A stretch of 64,000 nucleotides of DNA from positions 62,001-126,000 of the forward strand of contig JBLMZI010000006.1 in the NCBI GenBank assembly GCA_050258755.1, read 5' to 3'. Position numbers and translations under genes: made by a program. Below are positions 15,827 through 24,930 of the stretch, in pieces. How positions within the stretch are numbered: position 1 is the stretch's first letter; every line of letters begins with the position of its first letter. Under the pieces are notes generated by a model. It saw nothing but the letters and a program-made list of their open reading frames with translations. It did not search any database and was not told the origin of the DNA. The stretch comes from JBLMZI01 sp050258755. Its GTDB lineage: Bacteria > Bacillota > Syntrophomonadia > Syntrophomonadales > DTU052.

Positions 15827-16621
15827 TCACACCTTTTTCAGTTCGATCGAAAAATGAACCTGATACAGTTCCACATCCGGGAGCGCTTCCAGGGACCACA
15901 TCATCAAATCCTCGATTTGTCCGAAAAGAAGAATTCCGCGGGTATGCTCCCCTTTGGGCAGGTGTTTTCGAGCCCATCCCATCCCGGCCAGCAGCTTGGT
16001 GATTGTTTCCGGGGTCACGGGATCGGCGGTTTGAATCACGACCGGGCGTTTTTTCCCGTCAACCGCGAGCAGTTCGATCATGCCCGCTTCCGTCGGATAA
16101 TCGTGTCCAGCAACATCGTCCGCATCCACAAACAAACGCATGGATTCGTCCAAGAGATTGAGATTGCGGGCGATAAAATCCCGCATCGGCGCCGCAACCC
16201 GTACCGATTTCGCGGGCTGTACCACCGGTTCGATCATCCGTTCCGCGGTTGGGAGCAGCAGTTCTTCCTGTTCATCCTGCTGTTCCACCGACAAATCGCT
16301 GCCCCTTTCAATGATTCTCCAACGGCCGTGGATTTCGGGCCGATAAAGCGTCACCCGTCCATTGCCCAGACTGTAGAGGAAATCATACTGGCTGTCACAA
16401 TCCCGCGCTTTTCGGTTAGGCGGATAATAAATACGTGATTTCTGGTTGACCGAACAGATGATAATCTGGCAATTGATCGTACGTTCTTTAACATCTCCAT
16501 ATCGCTTCCAGATGTAATCCTTAATGTCCTTATAACTGGTTTCCCCTTTTTGTTTTTCTACCGCTTCGCGGACCATCTGCCATACCGGCGGCCGTTTGGT
16601 TTCGATCTGAACTTTTGCCAC
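15827..16621 (-). CDS. HTH protein with degenerate NucS/PD-(D/E)XK-like C-terminal domain
   Basis: A 264-aa protein. Residues 10-105 form a winged-helix-like domain (PVWQMVREAVEKQKGETSYK...TINCQIIICSVNQKSRIYY) of the kind found fused to restriction-type nucleases. The C-terminal part (about 145-262) resembles the NucS/DUF91 nuclease fold: GMIELLAVDGKKRPVVIQTA lines up with the usual G-x-I-D-L-L...V-I-E-x-K motif. The catalytic acids and Lys are replaced (D to E183, E to Q197, K to A199), so cleavage activity is doubtful. GGAGG lies just upstream of the ATG. It is convergent with the Ku/LigD operon, which suggests but does not prove a DNA-repair link. Confidence 0.72.
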   Translation of the reverse strand: MAKVQIETKRPPVWQMVREAVEKQKGETSYKDIKDYIWKRYGDVKERTINCQIIICSVNQKSRIYYPPNRKARDCDSQYDFLYSLGNGRVTLYRPEIHGRWRIIERGSDLSVEQQDEQEELLLPTAERMIEPVVQPAKSVRVAAPMRDFIARNLNLLDESMRLFVDADDVAGHDYPTEAGMIELLAVDGKKRPVVIQTADPVTPETITKLLAGMGWARKHLPKGEHTRGILLFGQIEDLMMWSLEALPDVELYQVHFSIELKKV

Positions 16622-16818
16622 AAGCTTTCCTCCTATTTTCCGGCCTTGCCGGATTGTGTTTTCGAGTCTATTATCCCCAATCCCGTCCGATCAATAACCA
16701 CCATTTACATATTTTTCTATTCCCAATGAACAACCAGGCATGCTCATCCTGCACGATCCGGGGATAATCGTGTTAAAATGGTTCAGATCATTCCAATCTG
16801 TGGAAGGCGGATGCACCT

Positions 16819-18024
16819 ATGAAATCTTCCTCTAGCCAGCCGCAGACGCCGGCTGTTATGAAACCTCTGGGCGGTCAAACCAACCGGGATCCGATTATCC
16901 TGGTTCACGGTCTGGCCGGTTTTGGCCGGGAGGAATTGTTTGGCTATCGGTACTGGGGCGGCCTATACGATCTGCAGGAGTCATTGGAGCGGGCCGGTCA
17001 TACAGTATATACCGCGGCCATCGGCCCTTTTTCAAGCAACTGGGACCGTGCCTGTGAATTGTATGCGCAGATTAAAGGCGGAACCGTGGATTACGGGGAA
17101 TCCCACAGCGCATCTTTTGGGCACAAACGATACGGCCGTACCTTTCCAGGTTTTTATCCGCAATGGGGAACCCTTGATCCGGCAACCGGCAAAGTACGGA
17201 AGGTCCATCTGGTCGGCCACAGCATGGGCGGACAGACCAGCCGAACCCTGGCTCAACTGCTGGAAGCCGGCGCTCCTATGGAAACAAATGCTGTGTCACC
17301 CTTGTTTCAAGGCGGGCAGCCCGGACGGGTTCGTTCAATCACCTCGATCAGTACACCGCATGACGGCAGCTCGCTGGTTTATACAACCAACGCGGTCTGG
17401 CCTTTTTTGCAGCAAATCATCGCGGCGGCTGGCATGATGAGCAGTCTCACCGAACGGCCGTTTTATGACTTCAAGCTGGATCACTGGGGACTCGGCGCCC
17501 AACCGGGCGAACCGTTTCTGGTCTACTTTTCCCGCATCGCCCAGAGTTCCTTGTGGTCACAATCCCACGATACCGCTACCTGGGATCTAAGCCCCGAAGG
17601 CGCTGCCGCGTTAAATGCCTGGACAAAAGCCTGTGCCGATGTTTTGTATTTCTCATGGTCAACCTCGGCGACGATTCGACTTCCTTTCACCGGGCAGCAT
17701 ATCCCGAGTCCGAAAATGAGCCCCTTCTGGATTCCTTACGCCTATGCCATGGGCATCTATTCACAGCCGGGCGGCCCGGACCGGATCCAGATCGATGAAC
17801 ATTGGTGGGAAAACGACGGCTGGGTCAATACGATCTCGATGGACGGACCGAAGCTGAACAGTTCAGATCGGATTGTTCCCTATGACGGCACACCCAGGCC
17901 GGGCGTTTGGAATCATATGGGCCAACTGCACGGGTTTGACCACACCGATGTGGTCGGTATCGGCAGCCCTTATCCGGTCGACGGCTGGTATCACCGGCTG
18001 GCCGAATTTCTGGAAAGCTTATAA
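16819..18024 (+). CDS. Lipase, family I.5-like (Geobacillus L1/T6 type)
   Basis: A 401-aa alpha/beta-hydrolase. The oxyanion-hole segment is ILVHGLAGFGREE, the nucleophile S135 sits in HLVGHSMGGQTSR, the acid is D333 in ENDGWVNTISMDGP and the base is H375 in GFDHTDVVGIG, matching the triad order and spacing of thermophilic Bacillus-type lipases. Those enzymes carry a secretion signal; here the N-terminus (MKSSSSQPQTPAVMKP) has none, so the protein may stay inside the cell or leave by another route. GGAAGGCGG precedes the ATG. The lipoprotein gene follows 57 nt later. Confidence 0.9.
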   Translation: MKSSSSQPQTPAVMKPLGGQTNRDPIILVHGLAGFGREELFGYRYWGGLYDLQESLERAGHTVYTAAIGPFSSNWDRACELYAQIKGGTVDYGESHSASFGHKRYGRTFPGFYPQWGTLDPATGKVRKVHLVGHSMGGQTSRTLAQLLEAGAPMETNAVSPLFQGGQPGRVRSITSISTPHDGSSLVYTTNAVWPFLQQIIAAAGMMSSLTERPFYDFKLDHWGLGAQPGEPFLVYFSRIAQSSLWSQSHDTATWDLSPEGAAALNAWTKACADVLYFSWSTSATIRLPFTGQHIPSPKMSPFWIPYAYAMGIYSQPGGPDRIQIDEHWWENDGWVNTISMDGPKLNSSDRIVPYDGTPRPGVWNHMGQLHGFDHTDVVGIGSPYPVDGWYHRLAEFLESL

Positions 18025-18081
18025 AACAGACCGGTTTTCGGCAATGCTTGGAGCAAAAGGTATGATCCGGAGGTGTTTCGC

Positions 18082-18444
18082 TTGAAACGTTTCCTTGCCG
18101 TGCTGCTCCTGGCGAGCTGCTTGTTGCTGCCTTCCTGTGCACGGTCACCCCAACCCCCATCACCAAAGCAAAGCGTCCCCAATCAAACCAAATCCCTAAA
18201 ACTGTTTACCCTATCGGAACTGAAAAAATATGACGGTCGCCAGGGGCGCAAAGCCTATGTCGCGGTAAACGGGTACATTTACGATGTCACCGATGAGCCG
18301 CTCTGGAGAAACGGGTTTCATGAAGGCCATCGAGCCGGAACCGATCTGACCAATCTGATGAATCGGTCCCCGCACGGCACAGTGATTCTCGAGGATTATC
18401 CAGTGGTCGGCAAGCTCAAGGAAAGCCCGGCTCAAACGGAATGA
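18082..18444 (+). CDS. Lipoprotein with cytochrome b5-like heme/steroid-binding domain
   Basis: About 120 residues. A GTG at 18073 lies within the ribosome-binding site GGAGGTG, so the TTG at 18082 (8-nt spacing) is preferred. A Lys/Arg start and hydrophobic segment end in the lipobox LLPSC, so the protein should be lipidated outside the membrane. The rest is a cytochrome b5-like domain (FTLSELKKYDGRQGRKAYVAVNGYIYDVT) with His in HEGHRAG and later SPHG as possible ligands. Such domains bind heme or steroid-like molecules. It is followed by a strong terminator and may be co-transcribed with the lipase. Confidence 0.85.
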   Translation: MKRFLAVLLLASCLLLPSCARSPQPPSPKQSVPNQTKSLKLFTLSELKKYDGRQGRKAYVAVNGYIYDVTDEPLWRNGFHEGHRAGTDLTNLMNRSPHGTVILEDYPVVGKLKESPAQTE

Positions 18445-18448
18445 AAAG

Positions 18449-18481
18449 AAAAAGCCCACCCGAAAACCGGGTGGGCTTTTT
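18449..18481. terminator. Bidirectional terminator
   Basis: Perfect 14-bp stem (AAAAAGCCCACCCG with its complement), 5-nt loop, A-run and T-run on the two sides, between the convergent lipoprotein and acyl-CoA dehydrogenase genes. Confidence 0.92.
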
Positions 18482-18502
18482 GTGCAGTTACGAGGCGCGC
18501 TT

Positions 18503-20332
18503 CTAGTATTCGAAGATCTCGGTCGGCGCGTCCATGATGGAGGTGTCGGCATCCTGCATGACTTCCAACAGGCTCCATACAAACGGCAGGACCTGACGGG
18601 TGTAATACTTCGCGGTCAGAACCTTGCCATAATAGAAGTTGTAGTCGTAGTGGCTGCTGCCCAGCTCTTCGCAGCGCTTCTGCGCGATCAAAGCCTGTTC
18701 AAGCAAGCAGTAGGAGCCGTACAGATTCGAGGTCGCGGTCAGAACACGGCGCGAGAATACCGGCACCATGTCATACTGTTTGTTGCCGAAGAAGCCGCCA
18801 ACCGCCATCTGGATCTGGCGATATGCATTCAGGGCTTTATCGAGGTTCGCAAATTCCTTCTCGAAACCTGCCGTCGCTTTGTTGGCGGCGATGAAGTCTT
18901 CGATGTCCTTCAGGAATTCTGCGAATACAGCGCCCTGACCCATCATCCATTTGCGGCCAACGAGGTCCAGGGACTGGATGTAGTTGGTGCCTTCCCAGAT
19001 GGAGTAGATTTTGACGTCACGCGCCGCCTGGGCAACCGGATATTCTTCGCAGTAGCCGTAGCCGCCGTAAGCCTGGATCGATTCACCGATGCAGGGCCAT
19101 GCTTCGTCGGTCGGGTATGCTTTGCCGATCGGGGTGAGGCACTCGATTTTGCCTTTTGCCCATTTTTTGCGTGCGGGATCCGGATCATGGTGTGCGATAT
19201 CAATGTAGTACCAGGTCTTCATGATGATCGACCGGGAAGCTTCGCAAACCGCTTTGTTCATCATAAGCATCCGTTTGACATCGGCATGCTGGATGATGGG
19301 GATTCTGTCAGCGCGCGGATTGGAAAGCGGACGGCCCTGGATGCGCTCTTTGGTATATTCTTTCGCGTTCCAGTAAGCGTTTGCCATGACCGACAGCGCT
19401 GCCATACCGGTGTTCAGGCGCTCTTCGTTCATCATCTGGAACATCTGCGCCATGCCTTCGCCTTCGCCGGTTTCTTTGTTGAAATGACCGAGCAGATAGC
19501 CGCGGCAGTTGTTGTTGTCGCCAAAGGACAGCGCTGCGGTGGCTGAGCCGCGCAGACCCATCTTGTGCTCGCAACCGGCGGTTTCACAGTCGTTCGGGGT
19601 AAGGCTGCCATCTTCATTGACCCAGAATTTCGGCACGATGAAAAGCGAGATGCCTTTCGTACCCGGTTTTGCGCCATCAACGCGGGCCAGGTAAAGGTGA
19701 ACCAGGTTTTCGACATGGTCGCCGTCGCCGCCCGTGATGAATATCTTGCTGCCTTTGATCTTGAAAACCCGGGGATCGTCGGTCGGATATGCTTTGGACA
19801 GGATGTCGCCTACGTCGGAGCCAGCGGTCGGCTCGGTGAGGCACATGGTCCCGGACCAGGTTCCGTCCATCATTTTCGGCAGGAACATGTCTTTGAGTTC
19901 CTTGTCGCCATAGCTCTGAATCAGCCCGGCCGCGCCGCTGGTCAGCGCAACATACGGCATGAACGCCGGGTTGGCGGCGCACATCATTTCGCCCAGCGCA
20001 CTAAAGATCGTGCCCGGGATAATGCCTTCGGCTTCTTCGTCGATATTGGAAGTGCCCCAGCCGTTTTCCTGGATATAGTGGAAGAGTTCTTTGAAGGATT
20101 CGGGAATCTTAGCCTGTCCATCCACCATGTATACCGGGTATTTCTCGCCGTCGTCATTGGTCGGAGCGACTTTTTCTTTGGCAATTTTGTAAACCTGATC
20201 AATCAGCATGTCGACATCGTCGACGCTGTAATATTCTTTGAATTTGTCCAGTCCCACAATCTCCTGCAGCGGGAGCCATTCTTTCAAAAGGAATTTAAAA
20301 TCACGGGTATTGTACGCAAAATTCGATGCCAT
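18503..20332 (-). CDS. Acyl-CoA dehydrogenase, large ~600-aa class (DmdC/AcdA-like)
   Basis: A 609-aa FAD enzyme that makes enoyl-CoA from acyl-CoA. It has the extra N-terminal helical domain and C-terminal extension of the long class. Visible features are the FAD/substrate segments MCLTEPTAGSDVGDI and KIFITGGDGDH, the second FAD loop (YGGYGYCEEYPVAQAARD) and the catalytic Glu within SIWEGTNYIQSLDLVGRK. AAAGGAGG lies about 12 nt before the ATG. The neighbour ending at 20907 is a close paralogue in the same orientation, but a terminator and 574 bases separate them, so they are probably expressed independently. Substrate chain length cannot be read from sequence. Confidence 0.93.
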   Translation of the reverse strand: MASNFAYNTRDFKFLLKEWLPLQEIVGLDKFKEYYSVDDVDMLIDQVYKIAKEKVAPTNDDGEKYPVYMVDGQAKIPESFKELFHYIQENGWGTSNIDEEAEGIIPGTIFSALGEMMCAANPAFMPYVALTSGAAGLIQSYGDKELKDMFLPKMMDGTWSGTMCLTEPTAGSDVGDILSKAYPTDDPRVFKIKGSKIFITGGDGDHVENLVHLYLARVDGAKPGTKGISLFIVPKFWVNEDGSLTPNDCETAGCEHKMGLRGSATAALSFGDNNNCRGYLLGHFNKETGEGEGMAQMFQMMNEERLNTGMAALSVMANAYWNAKEYTKERIQGRPLSNPRADRIPIIQHADVKRMLMMNKAVCEASRSIIMKTWYYIDIAHHDPDPARKKWAKGKIECLTPIGKAYPTDEAWPCIGESIQAYGGYGYCEEYPVAQAARDVKIYSIWEGTNYIQSLDLVGRKWMMGQGAVFAEFLKDIEDFIAANKATAGFEKEFANLDKALNAYRQIQMAVGGFFGNKQYDMVPVFSRRVLTATSNLYGSYCLLEQALIAQKRCEELGSSHYDYNFYYGKVLTAKYYTRQVLPFVWSLLEVMQDADTSIMDAPTEIFEY

Positions 20333-20854
20333 TTCGGTAGTTGACCTCCTTTTACTTCTCCGTTATTGCCCCGGTATTCATTATCCGGGGTGGATCCATT
20401 CCCCCAACAATCCGTTCAAGTCCGCCGGCATTCCGGCGTCTTCTCGGCAGCCGTCGCGGTCTGCCGCCCAAGGTACCCAACCACCTCCCGGTTTAGCACG
20501 GTTTTTCTTCGGGTGTTCCCAAAAAATGAGGAAAAATCCAGACGCCTGAAGAGCACGACCGTGCCGTACTCCTCGTGATCCAGGAAATCCGTCCCAAATA
20601 ACTTAGTTGGAATTCAACATGGGATCCTCAAATCCCTTCTTCATCGTTCAAGCCCATTGATTAGAGATTACATTCGATTTCGGTTTGTTTTCGCCCGATT
20701 TCGGGGAAGATTGGTGGCCGGAGCAAACTGTCCCGAAGGGGTGGAAGTGCAAAATAAAACAATTTTCATTTTTCTGAATTGTTTAGGCTGCTGGTTCCTT
20801 ACTGCTCCGAAGTTTTCCGCAACCTGGATGACCGGTCAGATAAAGTCATAAATA
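20333..20854. other. Long non-coding gap between the two acyl-CoA dehydrogenase genes
   Basis: About 520 bases with no gene I can support. It must carry the promoter of the 18503-20332 gene. A short plus-strand frame at 20657-20851 lacks a ribosome-binding site and protein-like composition. No repeat or riboswitch motif was recognised. Confidence 0.6.
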
Positions 20855-20884
20855 AAAACCCCGCCCAGATCCGGGCGGGGTTTT
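20855..20884. terminator. Terminator of the second acyl-CoA dehydrogenase gene
   Basis: Perfect 12-bp GC-rich stem (20855-20866 with 20873-20884). On the minus strand it ends in TTTTTATTT, 22 bases beyond the stop codon. Confidence 0.9.
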
Positions 20885-20906
20885 GCGGTTTAACTACGAA
20901 CAGGCT

Positions 20907-22742
20907 CTATTTATAGAGCAGTGCTTCTTCCGGAATATCGATGCAGGAGGTATCGCCGTCCTTGATAATCCGAAGCGTGGTGCCGACTTCCGGCAGGATG
21001 TTGCGGGCATAGAACTTGGCCGAGGCCACTTTGCCGGCATAGAACGGATAATCGAAATGGCCGGTGCCGTTGGCATCGATTTGTTTCTGCGCGATTATCG
21101 CCATTTCGAGCAGCAGCTTGGCACAGATCAGTTTGCCGGTGGCATGCAGGATGCGGGTGGAAAACAGGCCGATCATGCCTATTTTGCCGCCGCCGAGGTA
21201 GCCGCCCATGGTCATCTGGATTTCTTTGTACTGGTCCAGGGCTTCCTGAAGCAGTTCAAATTCCCGCTCATAACCAGCTGCTGCCTTGTTGGCCGCGATG
21301 AAGTCCTGGATGTCCTGGAGCCAGCCCGCGAAGACCTGGCCCTTGCCCAGCATCCATTTGCGGCCGACGAGGTCCATGGACTGGATGAAGTTCGTGCCTT
21401 CCCAGATCGGGTAGATGCGGGTGTCGCGGAGCAGCTGCGCGATCGGATACTCTTCCGAGAAACCGTAGCCGCCGTAAACCTGCATCGCTTCCGAGATGGA
21501 CAGGAAGCTCATGTCAGAGCAGAACGCCTTGACGATCGGGGTGTTGACTTCAACCATGCCTTCGCACTTCTTGGCCAGCGCTTCGTCGGCGTTGTTTTCG
21601 GCAACGTCCATGAGGTAATAGGTCCACATGATCAGCGCACGGAACGCATCGGTGTTGGCTTTCTGGAACATCAGCATGCGGCGGACGTCTTCGTGCTTAA
21701 TAATCGGCACGCGGCCGGCTTTCGGGTTGGTCAGCTGACGGCCCTGAATGCGTTCGGTTGCGTACTGTACCGAGTTGTAGTACGCGACGGTTGCGGCGGC
21801 CATTGCAGCCAGGCCGGTAACGGCGCGTTCTTCGTTCATCATTTTGAACATCTGGGCCATGCCTTCGCCATTGCCTTCCGCATCGGGCACGTTGCCGAGA
21901 ATGTAGCCCAAGCAATTGTTCTCTTCGCCGAAGCTTACGACACAGGTCGCGGAACCCCGGATACCCATCTTATGTTCGATGCCGGCGCAGTTTACGTCAT
22001 TGAATTCGCCTTTTTCACCAGCTTCGTTGGGCCAATATTTCGGAACCACGAACAGGGAAATGCCCTTGGTGCCGCCCTTTGCGCCTTCAACCCGGGCCAG
22101 GGTCAAATGCACGATGTTTTCGGTAATGTCCTGATCGCCGCCGGTGATGAAGCACTTGGTGCCTTTGATTTTGAAGACCTTCGGATCGTCGGTCGGAGTG
22201 GCTTTGGTCAGCAGGTCGCCGACGTCAGAGCCGCCGTTCGGTTCGGTCAGGTCCATGGTCCCCGCCCATTGGCCGGAGAACATTTTAGGCAGGTAGATGC
22301 TTTTCAGTTTTTCATCGCCAAAGTCCTGAATCAGGCCGGAAGAACCGGTGGTTGCCATCATGTAAGGGCCAATCGCAGCATTGGCAGCCGCCATGTACTC
22401 GTTAACCGCGCCGTGGATGCAGGTCGGCAGTGCGGACGGATCTTCGTGGTCTTTGTTGCTGGAGCCCAGACCGTTCTCCTGAACGAACCAGTACACTTTT
22501 TTGAAGGATTCCGGCACGGTGACCTTGCCGTCTTTGAACTGGGCATGAAGATTGTCGCCGTCGTCGTTCGTCGGTGCAACAACGTCTTTGGCAACTTTCA
22601 GCGCGTTGTCAAGAATCATGTCGATGTCGTCAACCGTGTAGCCGTCTTTAAAACGCTCGGTCTCGAACACCTTGTTCATGTCGAGCCACTCTTTGAAGAT
22701 GAATTTGTGGTCCCGGGTGGAATGAATAAAATTCGATGCCAT
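20907..22742 (-). CDS. Acyl-CoA dehydrogenase, large ~600-aa class, paralogue
   Basis: A 611-aa paralogue of the gene at 18503, same orientation and domain plan. Conserved pieces are MDLTEPNGGSDVGDLLTKA, KCFITGGDQDITENIVHL, YGGYGFSEEYPIAQLLRD and the catalytic Glu in PIWEGTNFIQSMDLVGRK. Many positions differ, so this is an old duplication, probably with a different acyl-CoA preference. AAAGGGGGAT precedes the ATG. A candidate sigma-A promoter lies about 225 bases upstream. Long-class enzymes act on 3-methylmercaptopropionyl-CoA or on fatty or aromatic acyl-CoAs; which applies is unknown. Confidence 0.93.
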   Translation of the reverse strand: MASNFIHSTRDHKFIFKEWLDMNKVFETERFKDGYTVDDIDMILDNALKVAKDVVAPTNDDGDNLHAQFKDGKVTVPESFKKVYWFVQENGLGSSNKDHEDPSALPTCIHGAVNEYMAAANAAIGPYMMATTGSSGLIQDFGDEKLKSIYLPKMFSGQWAGTMDLTEPNGGSDVGDLLTKATPTDDPKVFKIKGTKCFITGGDQDITENIVHLTLARVEGAKGGTKGISLFVVPKYWPNEAGEKGEFNDVNCAGIEHKMGIRGSATCVVSFGEENNCLGYILGNVPDAEGNGEGMAQMFKMMNEERAVTGLAAMAAATVAYYNSVQYATERIQGRQLTNPKAGRVPIIKHEDVRRMLMFQKANTDAFRALIMWTYYLMDVAENNADEALAKKCEGMVEVNTPIVKAFCSDMSFLSISEAMQVYGGYGFSEEYPIAQLLRDTRIYPIWEGTNFIQSMDLVGRKWMLGKGQVFAGWLQDIQDFIAANKAAAGYEREFELLQEALDQYKEIQMTMGGYLGGGKIGMIGLFSTRILHATGKLICAKLLLEMAIIAQKQIDANGTGHFDYPFYAGKVASAKFYARNILPEVGTTLRIIKDGDTSCIDIPEEALLYK

Positions 22743-22966
22743 TGTATGAGATCCCCCTTTAATAAAGATTATCCGGCTCCGATGCCGGCTGTGTCCACGT
22801 TACTTCCAGGTTCCCGATGCCCCCGCGGTCACCTCCCCACATCCTGTACCCATAAACACCGCGTAATCCAACTGTTTATCAGGGCTCCGCAGCCGATCGA
22901 CTTTCAAATCCAAAAAAGCGCGGAGACCATAACATTTCGAAGTTCAATTATTTAGTATCTCAAAAT

Positions 22967-22996
22967 ATTGTAGCAAACCAATCTCGGCTTTGAAAA
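22967..22996 (-). promoter_or_regulatory. Candidate sigma-A promoter for the acyl-CoA dehydrogenase at 20907-22742
   Basis: On the minus strand TTTTCA (22991-22996) and TACAAT (22967-22972) are 18 bases apart, with a TG one base before the -10 (extended -10). The leader would be about 215 nt. Sequence match only. Confidence 0.4.
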
Positions 22997-23217
22997 GAAG
23001 ATTCTTGGCAGACTGCCGAAGCCTGGAAATCCCGTGATCTAAGGCTTTTGACCCGCCCAAAACGCCCGTTCCCCGGCCACCGTGCTTCCCTTTTTCCGAA
23101 TGCTGATTGGGACATTCCTTGAATCCTCCGGGTCAGGACGGATAAGCCGTTCCCGACATCCTCATAATACGGATACATTGATATAACGGAGGTGGCTCCG
23201 GAGATTCCGGGCGGTTT
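22997..23217. other. Intergenic region before the AOR gene
   Basis: About 220 bases with no coding support. It must hold the AOR promoter; AT-rich text near 23168-23195 (CATAATACGG, TTGATATAACGG) is the likeliest place, but no clear -35 is seen. Confidence 0.4.
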
Positions 23218-24930
23218 ATGGGATTTGATTATATGCGGGTGGTGTTGGTCGACCTGACCCATCAGAAAGTCACCATCCGGGACCGGCACGACCTGGCTCC
23301 GTATTTGGGCGGCGCGCCGCTGGCCCGTCAAATGCTGAAAGAATTTGGTTACCGGGACCGGCCGGCTCTGGACCCGGGGCAGCCAATCGTGTTCGCCGCG
23401 GGCGCGTTTGCCGGCCGGTATCCCTCCGCGAGCCGAACCTGGACCGCCTTCCGGTCACCGCTGACCCATCTGCTCGGCGAAGCTTCCACGGGCGGCGCCC
23501 TCGCCGCCGCTATGGCTTTTTCCGGATTTGACGCACTCGTGATTACCGGCCGCGCGGCGCATCCGGTCTATCTCACGGTTTCGCGGCGGACGATTCACAT
23601 CAAACGAGCCGATCCACTGGACGGCACCGGCACCGAAGAATGCCACCGGTATTTGGAGGACCTGACCGCCGCGCCCGGAATCCGCTCGATAGCAGTGAAC
23701 GGTCAGGGCGGCGAAAAAGGGGTTCGTTTTGCGAATTTGACCACAGACCGGTTTTGGGCCTTCGGTCCGGGTGCCGGGGCGGTGTTCGGCAGCAAGAATT
23801 TAAAGGCCCTGGTAGTGGTCGGCGATCAGAATCAGCCAATGCCAGGCCGGGATATGGCGCACTATCTGGAAACGCAGGTTCGCCTTGGGGAGGCGATCAA
23901 AAGTTCCCCGGCCGCGGATACGCTGCATATCCGGGGAACCATGGGGCAATTCGCCCTGGATTGGTCCGACCCGCGCATTCGATCCCGAGCCTTCAGCCAT
24001 AATCAACGGTCGGTGTTTGAAACTGTCGATTCAAAACCGCAGCAAAACTTCCCACTCACCCGCCATCTTTCCTGTGTCGGGTGTCCGGTTGGCTGCGTTC
24101 AAATCGTGGTCTGGCGGCATGATTTCAATCCCGGGCCGGCCGAACCCGAAGAAACCCATCTGGCGGTGGACTACGAATCGTTTTTTGCGCTGGGGGTGCT
24201 TTCAGACCTGGCGATTCCTGACGCAATGGCGCTGATGGAGAAGGTGCGGGGATACGGACTTGATCCGGCGGGAACGGGCACGATGCTTGCATGGTTGGCT
24301 GAAGCGGTGAAAACAGACAGGTTTCCGGCTCGTGAAACCGGTTTTCAAGAGGATATTCACTCGCTTGCTGACAAGCTGAAGGCGATCGATGCATTAGTAG
24401 AGCAAAATACCGGGTTTTACCGAATGCTCGCAAGAGGAATCGGAACGGCTGCAAAACTGACCGGCACTTCGGACAAAGCTTATGTGATCGGAGAGCTCCC
24501 GCTCCAGGCCCCGCTTCACGCACCCGGCGACGCCGCGGCGATGGTCATGCACTCGTACATCCCGCCGCATCTTCTGCCCGACACCGGCTGGAAGGACTGG
24601 GAGCTGAAACATACGATTCTGAGCGCGGCCGGGCTGTGCCCTTACCTGGCTTCGATCCTCGACGGGGCCCTGGTTGCTGATCTCTTTCAAGCGATTGACG
24701 TGCCCACCAGCCCGAACACGCTTTACGCTTGGGCTGCTGACCGGTTCGCCGATCAACTGGCCTTGATGAGGGGGTTCGGATACCAGGCTGAATCATACGC
24801 TTTGCCGGAACACCTTCTGCCGGGTGCGCCGGAGTCAATACGTTTCGGTCTGACACGCCAGCTTATGGATTATGATCGCTGGCCGCAGACCGAAAGGAAG
24901 GAGGGTCTTTTTGCATGGCTAAAATCCTGA
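23218..24930 (+). CDS. Aldehyde:ferredoxin oxidoreductase family (tungsten enzyme)
   Basis: A 570-aa AOR-family enzyme that interconverts aldehydes and carboxylates with low-potential electrons, using a W- or Mo-bis-pterin cofactor and one [4Fe-4S] cluster. The cluster ligands C286, C289 and C293 (CVGCPVGC) and C474 (GLCPYLAS) match the family spacing. The N-terminal pterin region shows YLGGAPLARQM and GEASTGGALAAAM. No classical ribosome-binding site is tight to 23218; an in-frame ATG at 23233 is possible. It overlaps the ferredoxin gene by 16 nt, so the two form an enzyme-electron carrier pair. Specificity is unknown, and some family members act on other carbonyl substrates. Confidence 0.9.
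   Translation: MGFDYMRVVLVDLTHQKVTIRDRHDLAPYLGGAPLARQMLKEFGYRDRPALDPGQPIVFAAGAFAGRYPSASRTWTAFRSPLTHLLGEASTGGALAAAMAFSGFDALVITGRAAHPVYLTVSRRTIHIKRADPLDGTGTEECHRYLEDLTAAPGIRSIAVNGQGGEKGVRFANLTTDRFWAFGPGAGAVFGSKNLKALVVVGDQNQPMPGRDMAHYLETQVRLGEAIKSSPAADTLHIRGTMGQFALDWSDPRIRSRAFSHNQRSVFETVDSKPQQNFPLTRHLSCVGCPVGCVQIVVWRHDFNPGPAEPEETHLAVDYESFFALGVLSDLAIPDAMALMEKVRGYGLDPAGTGTMLAWLAEAVKTDRFPARETGFQEDIHSLADKLKAIDALVEQNTGFYRMLARGIGTAAKLTGTSDKAYVIGELPLQAPLHAPGDAAAMVMHSYIPPHLLPDTGWKDWELKHTILSAAGLCPYLASILDGALVADLFQAIDVPTSPNTLYAWAADRFADQLALMRGFGYQAESYALPEHLLPGAPESIRFGLTRQLMDYDRWPQTERKEGLFAWLKS

Noticed and set aside
18482..19546. Plus-strand open frame (354 codons) opposite the first acyl-CoA dehydrogenase
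   Set aside because: Shadow of the real gene; no ribosome-binding site and no recognisable domain.
20657..20851. 64-codon plus-strand frame in the gap between the acyl-CoA dehydrogenases
   Set aside because: No ribosome-binding site, ends at the terminator of the opposite gene, and composition is not protein-like.
20883..22955. Long plus-strand open frame (690 codons) across the second acyl-CoA dehydrogenase
   Set aside because: Antisense of a conserved enzyme; GC-biased codons keep the opposite frame open.
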